Shown: positions 1-8,340 of the stretch, one piece after another
Numbering within the stretch: position 1 is the first letter of the stretch
Layout of the letters: each line of letters starts with the position of its first letter
Assembly (NCBI GenBank): GCA_001723645.1
Contig: MDLC01000038.1
Coordinates: forward strand, 1 to 32,688
DNA length: 32,688 nucleotides
Direction: 5' to 3'
Origin: Candidatus Endobugula sertula
GTDB lineage: Bacteria > Pseudomonadota > Gammaproteobacteria > Pseudomonadales > Cellvibrionaceae
Translations under genes and position numbers: made by a program
The notes under the pieces: model-generated
Seen by the model: only the letters and a program-made list of their open reading frames with translations
What the model was told of the DNA's origin: nothing
Database searches by the model: none

Positions 1-252
1 TTATCCAGTGGGATAACGTAAGGCGCGGCAACAAAATGAACAATATCAAAGTGGTGCTTTCATAATGCACCACGGGTATTATACGGTGTCTATATTTGTT
101 GCGTTATCTCATTGATGCTCTAATGAGTCAAGCTTTGTGAAGCTTCGAGTGCTTTCGATATTTTCTTGTTTTGACATTAAATACAGGCTGGTGGAAGTAG
201 GTTGGTTGGGATAATATGCGGCAGTCATTATAACAAAACTAGCCTATAACGT
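1..252. other. Upstream region of EPS locus with two small hairpins
   Basis: No gene is visible. Bases 1-16 form a perfect 6-bp inverted repeat (TTATCC / GGATAA, 4-base loop), and 51-73 form a 7-bp one (GTGGTGC / GCACCAC, 9-base loop). A TTGACA hexamer lies at 171-176, but I see no convincing -10 box at the right distance. A weak TATAAC lies at 229-234. Promoters for the EPS locus are expected here, but none can be assigned firmly. I did not find a JUMPstart/ops element. Confidence 0.4.
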
Positions 253-1695
253 ATGCCTAATTCTCAAGTATATACAAAACACCGCCAACGTGGTCCTTTG
301 CTGAAAAAGCGAGAGTCTCTAGTTTATACGTTTCAAATACTTGTAGATCTTTTTTTTATGTCAGGGCTTTTATTAGTACTAGTTTATGTAAAAACGGGAG
401 AAATACCTATAATCTACCGAGTGTTATTGATCACCGCTTTACTGCTACAGTTTACTATTTATAGTTTGTCAGGTGTTTATCGGCGTTCAGGTTCTCTTGC
501 TCAGGGGTGTTATCAACTCAGTGTGGCCTGGAGCATCTTTCTTTTACTCTTGCTGTTTATTGGTTTTGTGACTAAAGTTTCAGAAGATTTTTCTCGGGAA
601 GTATTCCTTTTATGGGCTGTTATTGGTTTTGTTGTGCAAATAATAGTTTACTCTATTATGTACCGAGCAATAGGAGTATTTCGAGATCATTTTGTTGAGC
701 GCACCGAATGCCTTATTGTCGGAAGGGGACGACTAGCGGAGCACCTTAAAAAAAGTATTAATAATAACAAGTGGTTGCCAGACCAGATTGTAGGCTTTGT
801 TTCTTATGAAGATAACTTTTGTGGTGATGGTGAACGCAGAAAATTTGGTGCGTCTCCAGTATTAGGGAGTTTAAAGAACATCAAGAATATTATCAGAGAA
901 AATTTTATTAAGAGAGTTTATATAGCGGTGCCTCTGGCCCAGTCTGCTAGTGTTGAAGGCATACATATTGAATTGTTAGATATGAATGTTGATCTTATCT
1001 GGGTGCCTGATATTTATGCGTTGAAATTGTTGAATCACTCCATACGTGAAGTGGCTGGGTTACCTCTAATTTTTCTTAATGAAAGTCCTATTACTTCTAC
1101 TAGGACGGGTATTTTTCTTAAGGCATTAATGGACCGGATAGTTGCTGTGTTTTTGTTGCTATTGTTATCACCGCTCTTTTTGATGATTGCATTATTCATT
1201 AAGTATGGCTCAAGGGGGCCTGTTTTCTTTAAGCAAGACAGGCATGGATGGGATGGAGCCGTATTTAAGATATGGAAGTTTCGTACGATGTATCTTCATG
1301 ATGAAGAAAAGGGCACTGTCAAACAAGCGACGAAAGGTGATGCTCGTGTCACTGAAATTGGAGCATTTTTGCGTAAAACATCCATTGATGAATTACCTCA
1401 ACTTATTAATGTTTTATTGGGGGAAATGTCTTTAGTTGGGCCTCGCCCCCATGCGGTAGTTCATAATAACTACTATGATGAGCATATTGAGGCTTACCTA
1501 TTGAGGCATCGTATTAAACCGGGTATTACTGGGCTTGCTCAAATTAATGGTTGTCGTGGTGAGACCGAAACCATGGAAAAAATGCGTGATCGAGTCGCCT
1601 ATGATGTAGATTATATTAATAACTGGTCACTATGGTTGGATATTAAAATTTTAGTGAATACGCCATTTACTTTGTTATCTAAAGATATTTATTAA
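253..1695 (+). CDS. Polyprenyl-phosphate sugar-1-phosphate transferase (WcaJ/VpsL-type)
   Basis: Predicted initiating enzyme of the EPS repeat unit. It would transfer a sugar-1-phosphate (often glucose or galactose) from a UDP-sugar to undecaprenyl phosphate at the inner membrane. The 480-aa length fits the long polyprenyl glycosylphosphotransferase class. Four hydrophobic segments lie in the first ~140 residues, followed by a nucleotide-binding-like middle domain (about 150-270). A further membrane hairpin at about 293-318 precedes the catalytic bacterial sugar-transferase domain. Diagnostic motifs are KFRTMY near 342, DELPQLINVLLGEMSLVGPR near 379 and KPGITGLAQING further on, with the usual YDVDYI-NWS-WLDI ending. 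It is first in the locus, as initiating transferases often are. The sugar specificity cannot be read from sequence. Confidence 0.93.
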   Translation: MPNSQVYTKHRQRGPLLKKRESLVYTFQILVDLFFMSGLLLVLVYVKTGEIPIIYRVLLITALLLQFTIYSLSGVYRRSGSLAQGCYQLSVAWSIFLLLLLFIGFVTKVSEDFSREVFLLWAVIGFVVQIIVYSIMYRAIGVFRDHFVERTECLIVGRGRLAEHLKKSINNNKWLPDQIVGFVSYEDNFCGDGERRKFGASPVLGSLKNIKNIIRENFIKRVYIAVPLAQSASVEGIHIELLDMNVDLIWVPDIYALKLLNHSIREVAGLPLIFLNESPITSTRTGIFLKALMDRIVAVFLLLLLSPLFLMIALFIKYGSRGPVFFKQDRHGWDGAVFKIWKFRTMYLHDEEKGTVKQATKGDARVTEIGAFLRKTSIDELPQLINVLLGEMSLVGPRPHAVVHNNYYDEHIEAYLLRHRIKPGITGLAQINGCRGETETMEKMRDRVAYDVDYINNWSLWLDIKILVNTPFTLLSKDIY

Positions 1696-1731
1696 TTATT
1701 TGCAAGTGACTATTTAGGATGTGATTGTAAC

Positions 1732-1980
1732 GTGAATCAATTTTTAACGGGTGCTGGACATTTTGGTTTTGGTTTTTTAATTGGCGCGGGGTTTATGCTG
1801 ATTTCAATGGCTCTTTTAAGGAAAAATTTGTTTATCCAAATATACTCCCCTTTTTTACCTTTTGTGTGTGGATTTTTTTCTTCTCTCCCTTATGTTTTTT
1901 TGTTTCAAAAAACGTGTGAATTACCCGCTTGGTCCAATATATTTTTTTGTATTCCTCGATACATTGTAATCACTTTATGA
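1732..1980 (+). CDS. Small membrane protein of unknown function
   Basis: 82-aa ORF starting with GTG, 36 bases after the sugar transferase. It is very hydrophobic, with two likely transmembrane stretches (about residues 5-30 and 35-57) and a GAGHFGFGFLIG segment near the N-terminus. Its stop overlaps the ATG of the next tiny ORF in an ATGA arrangement, which suggests translational coupling. I do not recognise the family. The G-H near the N-terminus, with the PD-xx-H motif in the third ORF of this trio, faintly recalls YdjM-type membrane metal-dependent hydrolases, but this is weak. It may be a real small EPS accessory protein or a degraded gene. Confidence 0.5.
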   Translation: MNQFLTGAGHFGFGFLIGAGFMLISMALLRKNLFIQIYSPFLPFVCGFFSSLPYVFLFQKTCELPAWSNIFFCIPRYIVITL

Positions 1981-2108
1981 TTACTTATTTGAGCAATATT
2001 CATGTGGTAGGCGTCATTTGTGGTATTATATACTGTTTGATTATCTGGAAGTATATTCGTCTGGTCAAACGGGTTCGTCGCTATGGATGGCTAGGGCGAG
2101 GAGGGTAG
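1977..2108 (+). CDS. 43-aa single-span membrane microprotein
   Basis: A 43-codon ORF starts at the ATG inside the ATGA overlap with the preceding ORF and ends TAG one base before the next ATG. The translation begins MITYLSNIHVVGVICGIIYC, a hydrophobic helix of about 20 residues. A strongly basic tail follows (K-Y-I-R-L-V-K-R-V-R-R), giving the profile of a single-pass inner-membrane peptide with a cytoplasmic positive end. The 4-base overlap upstream and 1-base gap downstream argue that it is translated as part of a coupled trio. A purine-rich GGGCGAGGAGGG inside its 3' end would serve as ribosome binding site for the next ORF. Function unknown. Confidence 0.5.
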   Translation: MITYLSNIHVVGVICGIIYCLIIWKYIRLVKRVRRYGWLGRGG

Positions 2109-2109
2109 A

Positions 2110-2535
2110 ATGCCTGAGAAACATTTTTATTTTTCCGTAGGGGCTGTGGTTGGTTCGGCGGTGTGTGTATGGGTTGCTAAAAAACGCCATGCTTTAAGAA
2201 AAAGTAGTGTTTTTTTTCAATGGTTGTACCGGAAAGAGCCCAATTGGTTTTTGTATTTTCCGGCCGTTATATTTCTTGTGAGTCTTTGGGGGTTAATTCC
2301 CGATTTTATTCACGCCTTTGGATTAATGTCTAAGGAGCAAACTCGAACGGGTATTTTTGATATTTTCTTTTTTCACACTACGTTTGAGCATATTGAAAAT
2401 ACCAACCCTACTATGGATTATTATCTGAACGTATTGGGTGAGTTGTTGCTGGTTGTCATTTGTCTGGGGGTGATGGCTTATTATGTGTTGCAGATAAAAA
2501 AAGCGGTTAGGCGGTATCAAAAGGGTTGTCGTTAA
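2110..2535 (+). CDS. Membrane protein of unknown function in EPS locus
   Basis: 141-aa ORF with a strong purine-rich Shine-Dalgarno (GAGGAGGG) just upstream. Three hydrophobic segments are visible at about residues 7-23, 47-66 and 106-127. A GLIPDFIH motif (61-68) ends the second, followed by a His/Glu-rich stretch FFFHTTFEHIE (86-96). The ordered histidines and acids could bind metal, as in YdjM-type membrane hydrolases, but that is only a resemblance. The C-terminus is basic. It is the last of three closely packed small membrane ORFs after the initiating sugar transferase, so a joint role in EPS assembly or modification is plausible but unproven. Confidence 0.6.
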   Translation: MPEKHFYFSVGAVVGSAVCVWVAKKRHALRKSSVFFQWLYRKEPNWFLYFPAVIFLVSLWGLIPDFIHAFGLMSKEQTRTGIFDIFFFHTTFEHIENTNPTMDYYLNVLGELLLVVICLGVMAYYVLQIKKAVRRYQKGCR

Positions 2536-2647
2536 TGATATCAAACGTTCTTTCATGGGGTTTATTGACGTCGAGAGAGGCTCTTTTGTCAGATTTTGAT
2601 GAGTGAGACCTGATGATACTTTTATGGCGCTACCTAGGTGGCCTGCG

Positions 2648-3640
2648 TTACCCGGATTTATGTCGATGTTTTCTGGTTAATAAACGATATAGGAGACTAT
2701 GTTTTATCGTGTCGCTAATAAGATAAGGCGGTGTTTCGATTCGCTTTTTCTGTATTGTTGCTCTTATAGTCCATATAGTATGGCTTACAATAAATATTAT
2801 ATCTACGATGAAAAAATATAGTTTGCCATAATTACTGAGATAGTAATGTCTACGAGACTCAAACCAATAGCTGGGTAGCCGTTTGGCGATTTTCTTACGA
2901 TTGTTAATACCTGTTGAAGCGCCGGAAATATGGAATATTTGGCTTTCAGGACACGCCCATACCGAGTACCCTTGTGCTTTTGCTCTGTAGAATAAGTCCA
3001 CTTCTTCGTAATAGAGGAAGTAGTAGGGGTCAAACCCCTGTAACTGATAAAAGCATTCCGCTTTGGTCATAAAAGATGCTCCTGTCAGCCAGTCTGCCTG
3101 ATAGGGCTGGTCTTGTATTGTTGTTGCTGTTGTGTATTGTTTGAATAGCTTGTCGAGTATCCCTAGCTGCATATTCGATAGAAAAACATTCATTAAGCCA
3201 GGAAAACGGAATGCTCCAGATCTGGGACTTCCCTGACGATTCACTAATACACTACCAGCAAAGTCAACTTGTTTGTCTGTGTTTTCTAGTAATGATAATA
3301 GGTTCTGGCCACTATTTTTAAAGACACGAGTGTCTGGATTAAGAAACCATAGATGTGTGGGGTTAAATGATCTTGCTGCTTCAGCCCCTCTATTGCAACC
3401 TTTGCCAAAACCAATATTTTGGGTGAGTTTAACAACAGTCATATTACCTGTTAACTGATGGTTTTCCATATACTGTTCAAGTATTTCACAGGTATTGTCA
3501 GAAGAAGCATTATCAACAATCACTAAGTGGTGAGAGCTTGTGGATAGGAAAGGGCTTATCGATAAAAGATAATCGTTAATAAAGTGACTGCTATTATAGG
3601 TGATGGTAATTATAGCAACTTTTGCTTGTGTTATACTCAC
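2648..3640 (-). CDS. GT2 glycosyltransferase (rhamnosyltransferase-like)
   Basis: 330-aa family 2 glycosyltransferase, GTG start. The GT-A fold is clear: ITITYNSS at the N-terminus, VDNASSDNT, the WFLNPDTR metal-binding region, and the acceptor-side segment GASFMTKAECF followed by FDPYYFLYYEEVDLFYRAKA. The C-terminal third has one or more hydrophobic stretches, probably peripheral membrane attachment. The pattern is that of WbbL/RfbF-like rhamnosyltransferases. That would fit the rfbBACD genes in the same locus, but the donor sugar is inferred. It is the only EPS gene on the minus strand, divergent from the adenylation-carrier fusion, so the 229-base gap at 3641-3869 should carry promoters for both. 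Confidence 0.9.
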   Translation of the reverse strand: MSITQAKVAIITITYNSSHFINDYLLSISPFLSTSSHHLVIVDNASSDNTCEILEQYMENHQLTGNMTVVKLTQNIGFGKGCNRGAEAARSFNPTHLWFLNPDTRVFKNSGQNLLSLLENTDKQVDFAGSVLVNRQGSPRSGAFRFPGLMNVFLSNMQLGILDKLFKQYTTATTIQDQPYQADWLTGASFMTKAECFYQLQGFDPYYFLYYEEVDLFYRAKAQGYSVWACPESQIFHISGASTGINNRKKIAKRLPSYWFESRRHYYLSNYGKLYFFIVDIIFIVSHTIWTIRATIQKKRIETPPYLISDTIKHSLLYRLLTRKHRHKSG

Positions 3641-3869
3641 GGCTTATTCTTGCTCACTATAGGGTTAAGTTACTATTGAGGCAGTGTATTCTTTATTTCT
3701 GTCTTTATAGTAGTTGAAGTGGGTTAGACATAGGGTCATTGGAAAATAATAAAATAAATGTACCATAAATTGGCACTATAAGTAGTGGTGTTTAGGTCTA
3801 ACAGTAACTGGTTTTATATAAATACCTTATTTATTAGATTTATGGAATATAAAATTTTAGGTATATAGT

Positions 3870-5948
3870 GTGTATTTTCCCAAGTCATTAGGCATTGTAG
3901 AAAAAAATTCCACAGCTTATATTGAGACTGTCTTTAGGGCATTAGCTGATGGTCGTGTTGTTATTCCTTTACGATCGAGTGATGATCAGCAGCGTATGAG
4001 CGCTATTAATGTGCAGTCTGTGATCTCTCCTGATAGTGGTAGCGGTTGGTGTAGTACTCGTTTGGAATTACCGGACTCCGATGATATTGCCCATATTTCT
4101 TTTACCTCTGGTACAGAGGGTCCTCCCAAAGGGGTACTTATTTCCCAAGCGGCATTAAATAATGTTGTGCGTCGTTTGCAAGCACTGATGCAAATGGATG
4201 AGTCTGTTAAAGAATATATTGGTGTCCCGGTATACCATTCGTTCGGTTATGGTCGATGTCGACATGTGGCTTCTGTGGGGGGGTGTTTCTTTATTCCTGA
4301 AACAGGCTTTGACCCCCGAGAAGTATCGACTATGTTGTCTCAAGGGGAAGTGAATAGCTTATCTTTGGTGCCTAGTTTACTAAGGGTTTTTATACGTACT
4401 CCCGAGATTTTGGGAGCTGAGCGTTTTCGTTTACAGTGGTTAGAAATTGGAAGTCAGCCAATGAGTCGGTTAGAAAAATGCAAGATAAGAGAGATTTTCC
4501 CTAATGCGCGTATTGTGCAACATTACGGCTTGACAGAGGCATCTCGTACTTCACTATTGCAAATAGATGGTACGGATGAGGCTGTATTAGACAGTGTGGG
4601 TAAAGTGTATGAAGATGTTGCTTTAAAGATTAACAGTGAAGGTCATATTTTAATTAAGGGGGGGCATGTTGCCTCTCAAATGATAAAAAAAGGCAATGTG
4701 GAGCCTGTTGTCAACGATGATGGTTGGTTGGAGACCAACGATTTGGGTCGTTTGGAGAATGGCTATCTTTACTTTTTGGGGCGAGCGGATAATCTTGTCA
4801 ATTGTGGTGGGCAAAAGTTATTCACAGAAAAATTGGAGTCAGCGATTGAAGCAACATTGGATGTGCCCAGAGGAAGTATTGCAGTTTCCTCTATTGAGCA
4901 TGAATTATATGGTGAAGGTTTTTTGGTGTCCTATTTGCCCATCATCCGATCAATTGACATTAAAACTATTGCGGCAACGTGTTTAGAGTCTTTGGGGATT
5001 CGAGCCAAGAACGCCATAAGCTATCATCCCGTAGATGTAATCCCGACCACTCATACGGGAAAGACGCAATATAGAGAACTGGTTGCTGACTATAAACAGC
5101 GTACTCTATCGGTGGGTTCGAAAATGGATAATGTTGATGACATCATAAAGTTATTTTCTATATCGCTAGGGATACCTGTAGAGCGTTTAGATCGAACAGT
5201 ATCAGTTGTTGATATCGGTATTGATTCATTGCAGTCCGCTCAGATATCCATCAAGCTGGAAGCGCATTTGGGGTACCTGCCGAATGACTGGCGCGAAAAA
5301 TCTGTTGAATGCTTGTCTCAATTACCTCGAAAAGAATTAAAAACTCATTGCCAGGAGACGGTGACGACGTCTTCGAAGTCTAAGGCAAAACCACTGTGGG
5401 ATGGTTCTAGTAATATGAACCCTTCTGATATTGGTTTTTGGTCTCTTGTGAAGGAGGACTATCAAGTACACGACCGTGATCTATTCTCTCAAGGATTCTT
5501 TGCTCTTTTTGTCCACCGCTTTGGTAACTGGCGCATGGGAATTAACAATAAGTTCCTGCGTTTTCCTATGACCTTACTTTATCGCTTACTACGTAAAGCG
5601 GTTCAAATATTGTGTGGTATTAAACTGGACTACACTGTACATGTGGGACGTAGGGTCAAGTTAGAACACTTTGGTGGGATGATTCTTGGTGCGAGAGAGA
5701 TTGGTGATGATGTGATCATTCGGCAAAATACAACCTTTGGTATTCGTGATATGTCGGATATATCGGCTAAACCGACTATTGAGCAAGGGGTCAATATTGG
5801 TGCAGGAGCTGTTATCGTCGGAGATATTACCGTTGGTAGGTATAGTATTATTGGTCCTAATAGCGTCGTTGCAGAAGATCTGCCCGCTTTTTCTGTTGTT
5901 TCTGCAGGTGTTTCAGTAGTGACTCCAGGTAACCATTCAGCTTCCTGA
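3870..5948 (+). CDS. Adenylation / carrier-protein / serine-acetyltransferase-like fusion
   Basis: 692-aa three-domain protein. (1) AMP-binding adenylation domain, about 1-410: P-loop SFTSGTEGPPKG (77-88), QHYGLTE (217-223), TND (289-291), GRADNLVNCGGQKL (304-317), and a C-terminal THTGKTQYREL with the catalytic-type Lys398. (2) Acyl/peptidyl carrier domain, about 420-490, with GIDSLQ giving Ser453 as the phosphopantetheine site. (3) Left-handed beta-helix acyltransferase domain of the CysE type, about 525-685, with hexapeptide repeats and a His600 in LEHFGGMILG. The start is GTG: an in-frame TAG lies 10 bases upstream, so the short N-terminus (only ~76 residues before the P-loop) is genuine in this sequence. 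The domain order suggests a substrate is adenylated, loaded on Ser453 and transferred by the acyltransferase to a sugar or precursor. Neither substrate nor acceptor can be read. The phosphopantetheinyl transferase at 13548-14300 is its obvious partner. Confidence 0.88.
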   Translation: MYFPKSLGIVEKNSTAYIETVFRALADGRVVIPLRSSDDQQRMSAINVQSVISPDSGSGWCSTRLELPDSDDIAHISFTSGTEGPPKGVLISQAALNNVVRRLQALMQMDESVKEYIGVPVYHSFGYGRCRHVASVGGCFFIPETGFDPREVSTMLSQGEVNSLSLVPSLLRVFIRTPEILGAERFRLQWLEIGSQPMSRLEKCKIREIFPNARIVQHYGLTEASRTSLLQIDGTDEAVLDSVGKVYEDVALKINSEGHILIKGGHVASQMIKKGNVEPVVNDDGWLETNDLGRLENGYLYFLGRADNLVNCGGQKLFTEKLESAIEATLDVPRGSIAVSSIEHELYGEGFLVSYLPIIRSIDIKTIAATCLESLGIRAKNAISYHPVDVIPTTHTGKTQYRELVADYKQRTLSVGSKMDNVDDIIKLFSISLGIPVERLDRTVSVVDIGIDSLQSAQISIKLEAHLGYLPNDWREKSVECLSQLPRKELKTHCQETVTTSSKSKAKPLWDGSSNMNPSDIGFWSLVKEDYQVHDRDLFSQGFFALFVHRFGNWRMGINNKFLRFPMTLLYRLLRKAVQILCGIKLDYTVHVGRRVKLEHFGGMILGAREIGDDVIIRQNTTFGIRDMSDISAKPTIEQGVNIGAGAVIVGDITVGRYSIIGPNSVVAEDLPAFSVVSAGVSVVTPGNHSAS

Positions 5949-5981
5949 GTGTGAATTTAATCAGTAAAGGCGTTGCTTTAG

Positions 5982-6965
5982 ATGATGGATATTGGTGTAG
6001 TCGTTATTGGTCGTAATGAAGGCGAACGTTTGCAAACCTGCATTCAGTCCTTGGCTGATTCCGAGTTGTTTATCGTGTATGTAGATTCAGGGTCTACAGA
6101 TGGTAGTGTCGATTATGTTAAATCTCAAGGTTTTGATGTAGTTGAATTGGATATGTCGATTCCCTTTAGTGCGGGAAGAGCAAGAAATGCAGGGTATCGC
6201 TACCTCCTTGAAAAGTATCCAGAGATTAATTTTATTCAATTCGTTGATGGCGACTGCCAAGTTTACTCTCAGTGGATCGATTCAGCTCATAAGCATTTAG
6301 TACAATATACTCACTTGGCTGCAGTTTGTGGAAGGCGGAAAGAGCGTTATCCAGAAAAAACCATTTTTAACCAATTGTGTGATATTGAGTGGAATACACC
6401 AGTGGGAATGGCACAGACGACAGGAGGAGATTTTATGTGTCGTAAGCAGGCGCTTGTTGATGTTAACGGCTTTAATGACTCGGTCATTGCTGGAGAAGAA
6501 CCAGAACTATGCTTCCGAATGAGGCAGAATGGTTGGGGAATTGAACGCATGGATGCGGATATGACGCTCCATGACGCTAACATGACCCATTTGCTTCAGT
6601 GGTGGAAAAGAAGTGAGCGCAGTGGTCATGCTTATGCTCAAGGATTTTATATGCACGGTAATAGTGAGGAACACTATTATCAAGCTGATGTTATTAGAAT
6701 TTTGGTGTGGGCGTTATTTATCCCCATAATCTGTGTTTTATCGATTCCTTTATTTCAATGGTGGTCACTCAGTGCTTTATTGGTTTACCCTGTGAAAATT
6801 GCACACATTTTTGTTTTTCAGGGCAAGCCGTTTGGTTATGCTGTTGGTTCAGCCTACTCCGTCTCATTGGTGTTGGGCAAGTTTCCCCAACTTTTAGGTA
6901 TTTTAAGCTTTTGCGTTAAGTGCTTAAGAGGTCAAAGCTTTCATATTATTGAGTATAAAAGCTAG
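5982..6965 (+). CDS. GT2 glycosyltransferase with C-terminal membrane segments
   Basis: 327-aa family 2 glycosyltransferase. The GT-A features are VVVIGRNEGERL at the N-terminus, VDSGSTDGS (nucleotide-binding region), FVDGDCQ (DxD-like metal site), TTGGDFMCRKQAL, and an acceptor-region EEPELCFRMRQNGWGI. The last ~90 residues are hydrophobic, predicting two or three membrane passes, so it probably works at the cytoplasmic face of the inner membrane on the lipid-linked repeat unit. It sits 33 bases after the adenylation-carrier fusion and 22 bases before the flippase, in what looks like one operon. The donor sugar cannot be assigned. Confidence 0.9.
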   Translation: MMDIGVVVIGRNEGERLQTCIQSLADSELFIVYVDSGSTDGSVDYVKSQGFDVVELDMSIPFSAGRARNAGYRYLLEKYPEINFIQFVDGDCQVYSQWIDSAHKHLVQYTHLAAVCGRRKERYPEKTIFNQLCDIEWNTPVGMAQTTGGDFMCRKQALVDVNGFNDSVIAGEEPELCFRMRQNGWGIERMDADMTLHDANMTHLLQWWKRSERSGHAYAQGFYMHGNSEEHYYQADVIRILVWALFIPIICVLSIPLFQWWSLSALLVYPVKIAHIFVFQGKPFGYAVGSAYSVSLVLGKFPQLLGILSFCVKCLRGQSFHIIEYKS

Positions 6966-6987
6966 TATTTGTTATTAAGCGTTTATT

Positions 6988-8331
6988 GTGAATCTATTAA
7001 AATCAAAGAAAGTGGTTTCTGCACTATGGGTTTTTGGTGGTTATGGTGCTGCTCAAGTTATTCGCCTAGCATCGAATTTAATTTTAACCCGTTTGTTAGC
7101 CCCAGAGATGTTTGGTTTAATGGTACTTGTCAGTGCTATTCTTATTGGTGTGACATTATTATCTGATGTTGGTATTAGAGATTCTATTATTAATACTAAG
7201 GGAGAGTCCCAGAGTCGTTTTTTAAATACAGCATGGACATTGCAAGTATGCAGGGGAATGTTAATTTTTTTGTGTATATTTTTTGCTGCACCTCCATTAG
7301 AAGCGTATTTTCAATACGAAGGCTTAGCATTATTGCTACAGGTATGTGCACTGATTTCAGTATTTAATGGTTGTGCATCTTTGAATATGTATGTGCTTGA
7401 AAAACAATTAGAATTTAGGGTTCAAGTTTGTATTGAAACGGGCGTTAACATTTTATGTGCTGGTCTAATGATTGTGGCTGCGTTGTTTTACCAAAGTGTT
7501 TGGTGTTTGGCTATAGGCATGCTAGCTCAAGCGTTTCTTAAAATGGTTTGGACTCATACCCTATTGCCGGGTCAAAAGATGAGGTTTGATTTCGAACTTG
7601 CTTCAGTCAAAAAAATCACGCATTTTGGTAAGTGGATATTTTTATCCACTGCGGCTATGTATGCGACCTTCCAGGGGGATAAGCTGATATTGGCAAAGAT
7701 TATTACACCTTATGAGTTAGGGATATATAGTATTGCTGCTATATTTGGTTATGTGTTGAAAGATGTGATTGCCAATGTGAGCAACAAAATGATTATGCCT
7801 ATTTATCGGCAGGTTGTTGAAAATGGTGAACCATTACGTAAAATACTGAAAGCTCGGTTTACCTTATTGTTACTGGCCTTTTTGATGTCTTTGTTGATAT
7901 CGGGTTTTGGGGAAACGGTGATTCGTGTACTGTATGATGATCGGTATGCTGGGGCAGGGTGGATTTTACAGTTGTTGGTATTTGCAGGTTTGTGCCATTC
8001 CTTTGACGACACCATAAGAAGTTTTTTGATGGCTAACAGAGACTCATTTCATGGTTTTTGTGTGCAGGGACTCAAAGGAGTGATCTTTCTATCAATGGCT
8101 TTTTGGTTAAGCTCAAGTTTTGGAATCATAGGGATGCTTGTTGCTATGGCTCTTACCCCTTTGTTGGTATTTCCTTACCTGATGTATGTGGTCAGTCTGC
8201 ATGGTTATCGATGGTGTTACATGGATTTTATTTCACTGTTTATTGTCGTTGTCAGCTTTAGTTTACTGTGGCGTATTCAAAATGGTGAACTTTGGGGCAA
8301 TCTTATGACTTTGCTAACGTTGGGTGCTTAG
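6988..8331 (+). CDS. Wzx-type polysaccharide flippase
   Basis: 447-aa polytopic membrane protein of the polysaccharide-transporter (PST/MOP) superfamily, predicted to flip the lipid-linked repeat unit across the inner membrane. It opens with a basic N-terminus, then the family-typical stretch LASNLILTRLLAPEMFGLMV and a second block around DVGIRDSI. About 12 hydrophobic segments run through the length, which is usual for WzxC/WzxE-like proteins. The start is GTG; no strong ribosome binding site is visible, but the N-terminal alignment is what the family expects. The polymerase-like gene follows after 9 bases, completing a Wzx/Wzy pair. Confidence 0.9.
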   Translation: MNLLKSKKVVSALWVFGGYGAAQVIRLASNLILTRLLAPEMFGLMVLVSAILIGVTLLSDVGIRDSIINTKGESQSRFLNTAWTLQVCRGMLIFLCIFFAAPPLEAYFQYEGLALLLQVCALISVFNGCASLNMYVLEKQLEFRVQVCIETGVNILCAGLMIVAALFYQSVWCLAIGMLAQAFLKMVWTHTLLPGQKMRFDFELASVKKITHFGKWIFLSTAAMYATFQGDKLILAKIITPYELGIYSIAAIFGYVLKDVIANVSNKMIMPIYRQVVENGEPLRKILKARFTLLLLAFLMSLLISGFGETVIRVLYDDRYAGAGWILQLLVFAGLCHSFDDTIRSFLMANRDSFHGFCVQGLKGVIFLSMAFWLSSSFGIIGMLVAMALTPLLVFPYLMYVVSLHGYRWCYMDFISLFIVVVSFSLLWRIQNGELWGNLMTLLTLGA

Positions 8332-8340
8332 AATGCATGG

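Noticed and set aside
171-217. TTGACA and GATAAT as promoter of the EPS locus
   Set aside because: The spacing between the hexamers is about 33 bases, far from 16-18; they cannot form one promoter.
3769-3790. Possible sigma54 promoter (TTGGCAC) before the adenylation fusion
   Set aside because: The GG element is present, but there is no TTGC at the required spacing.
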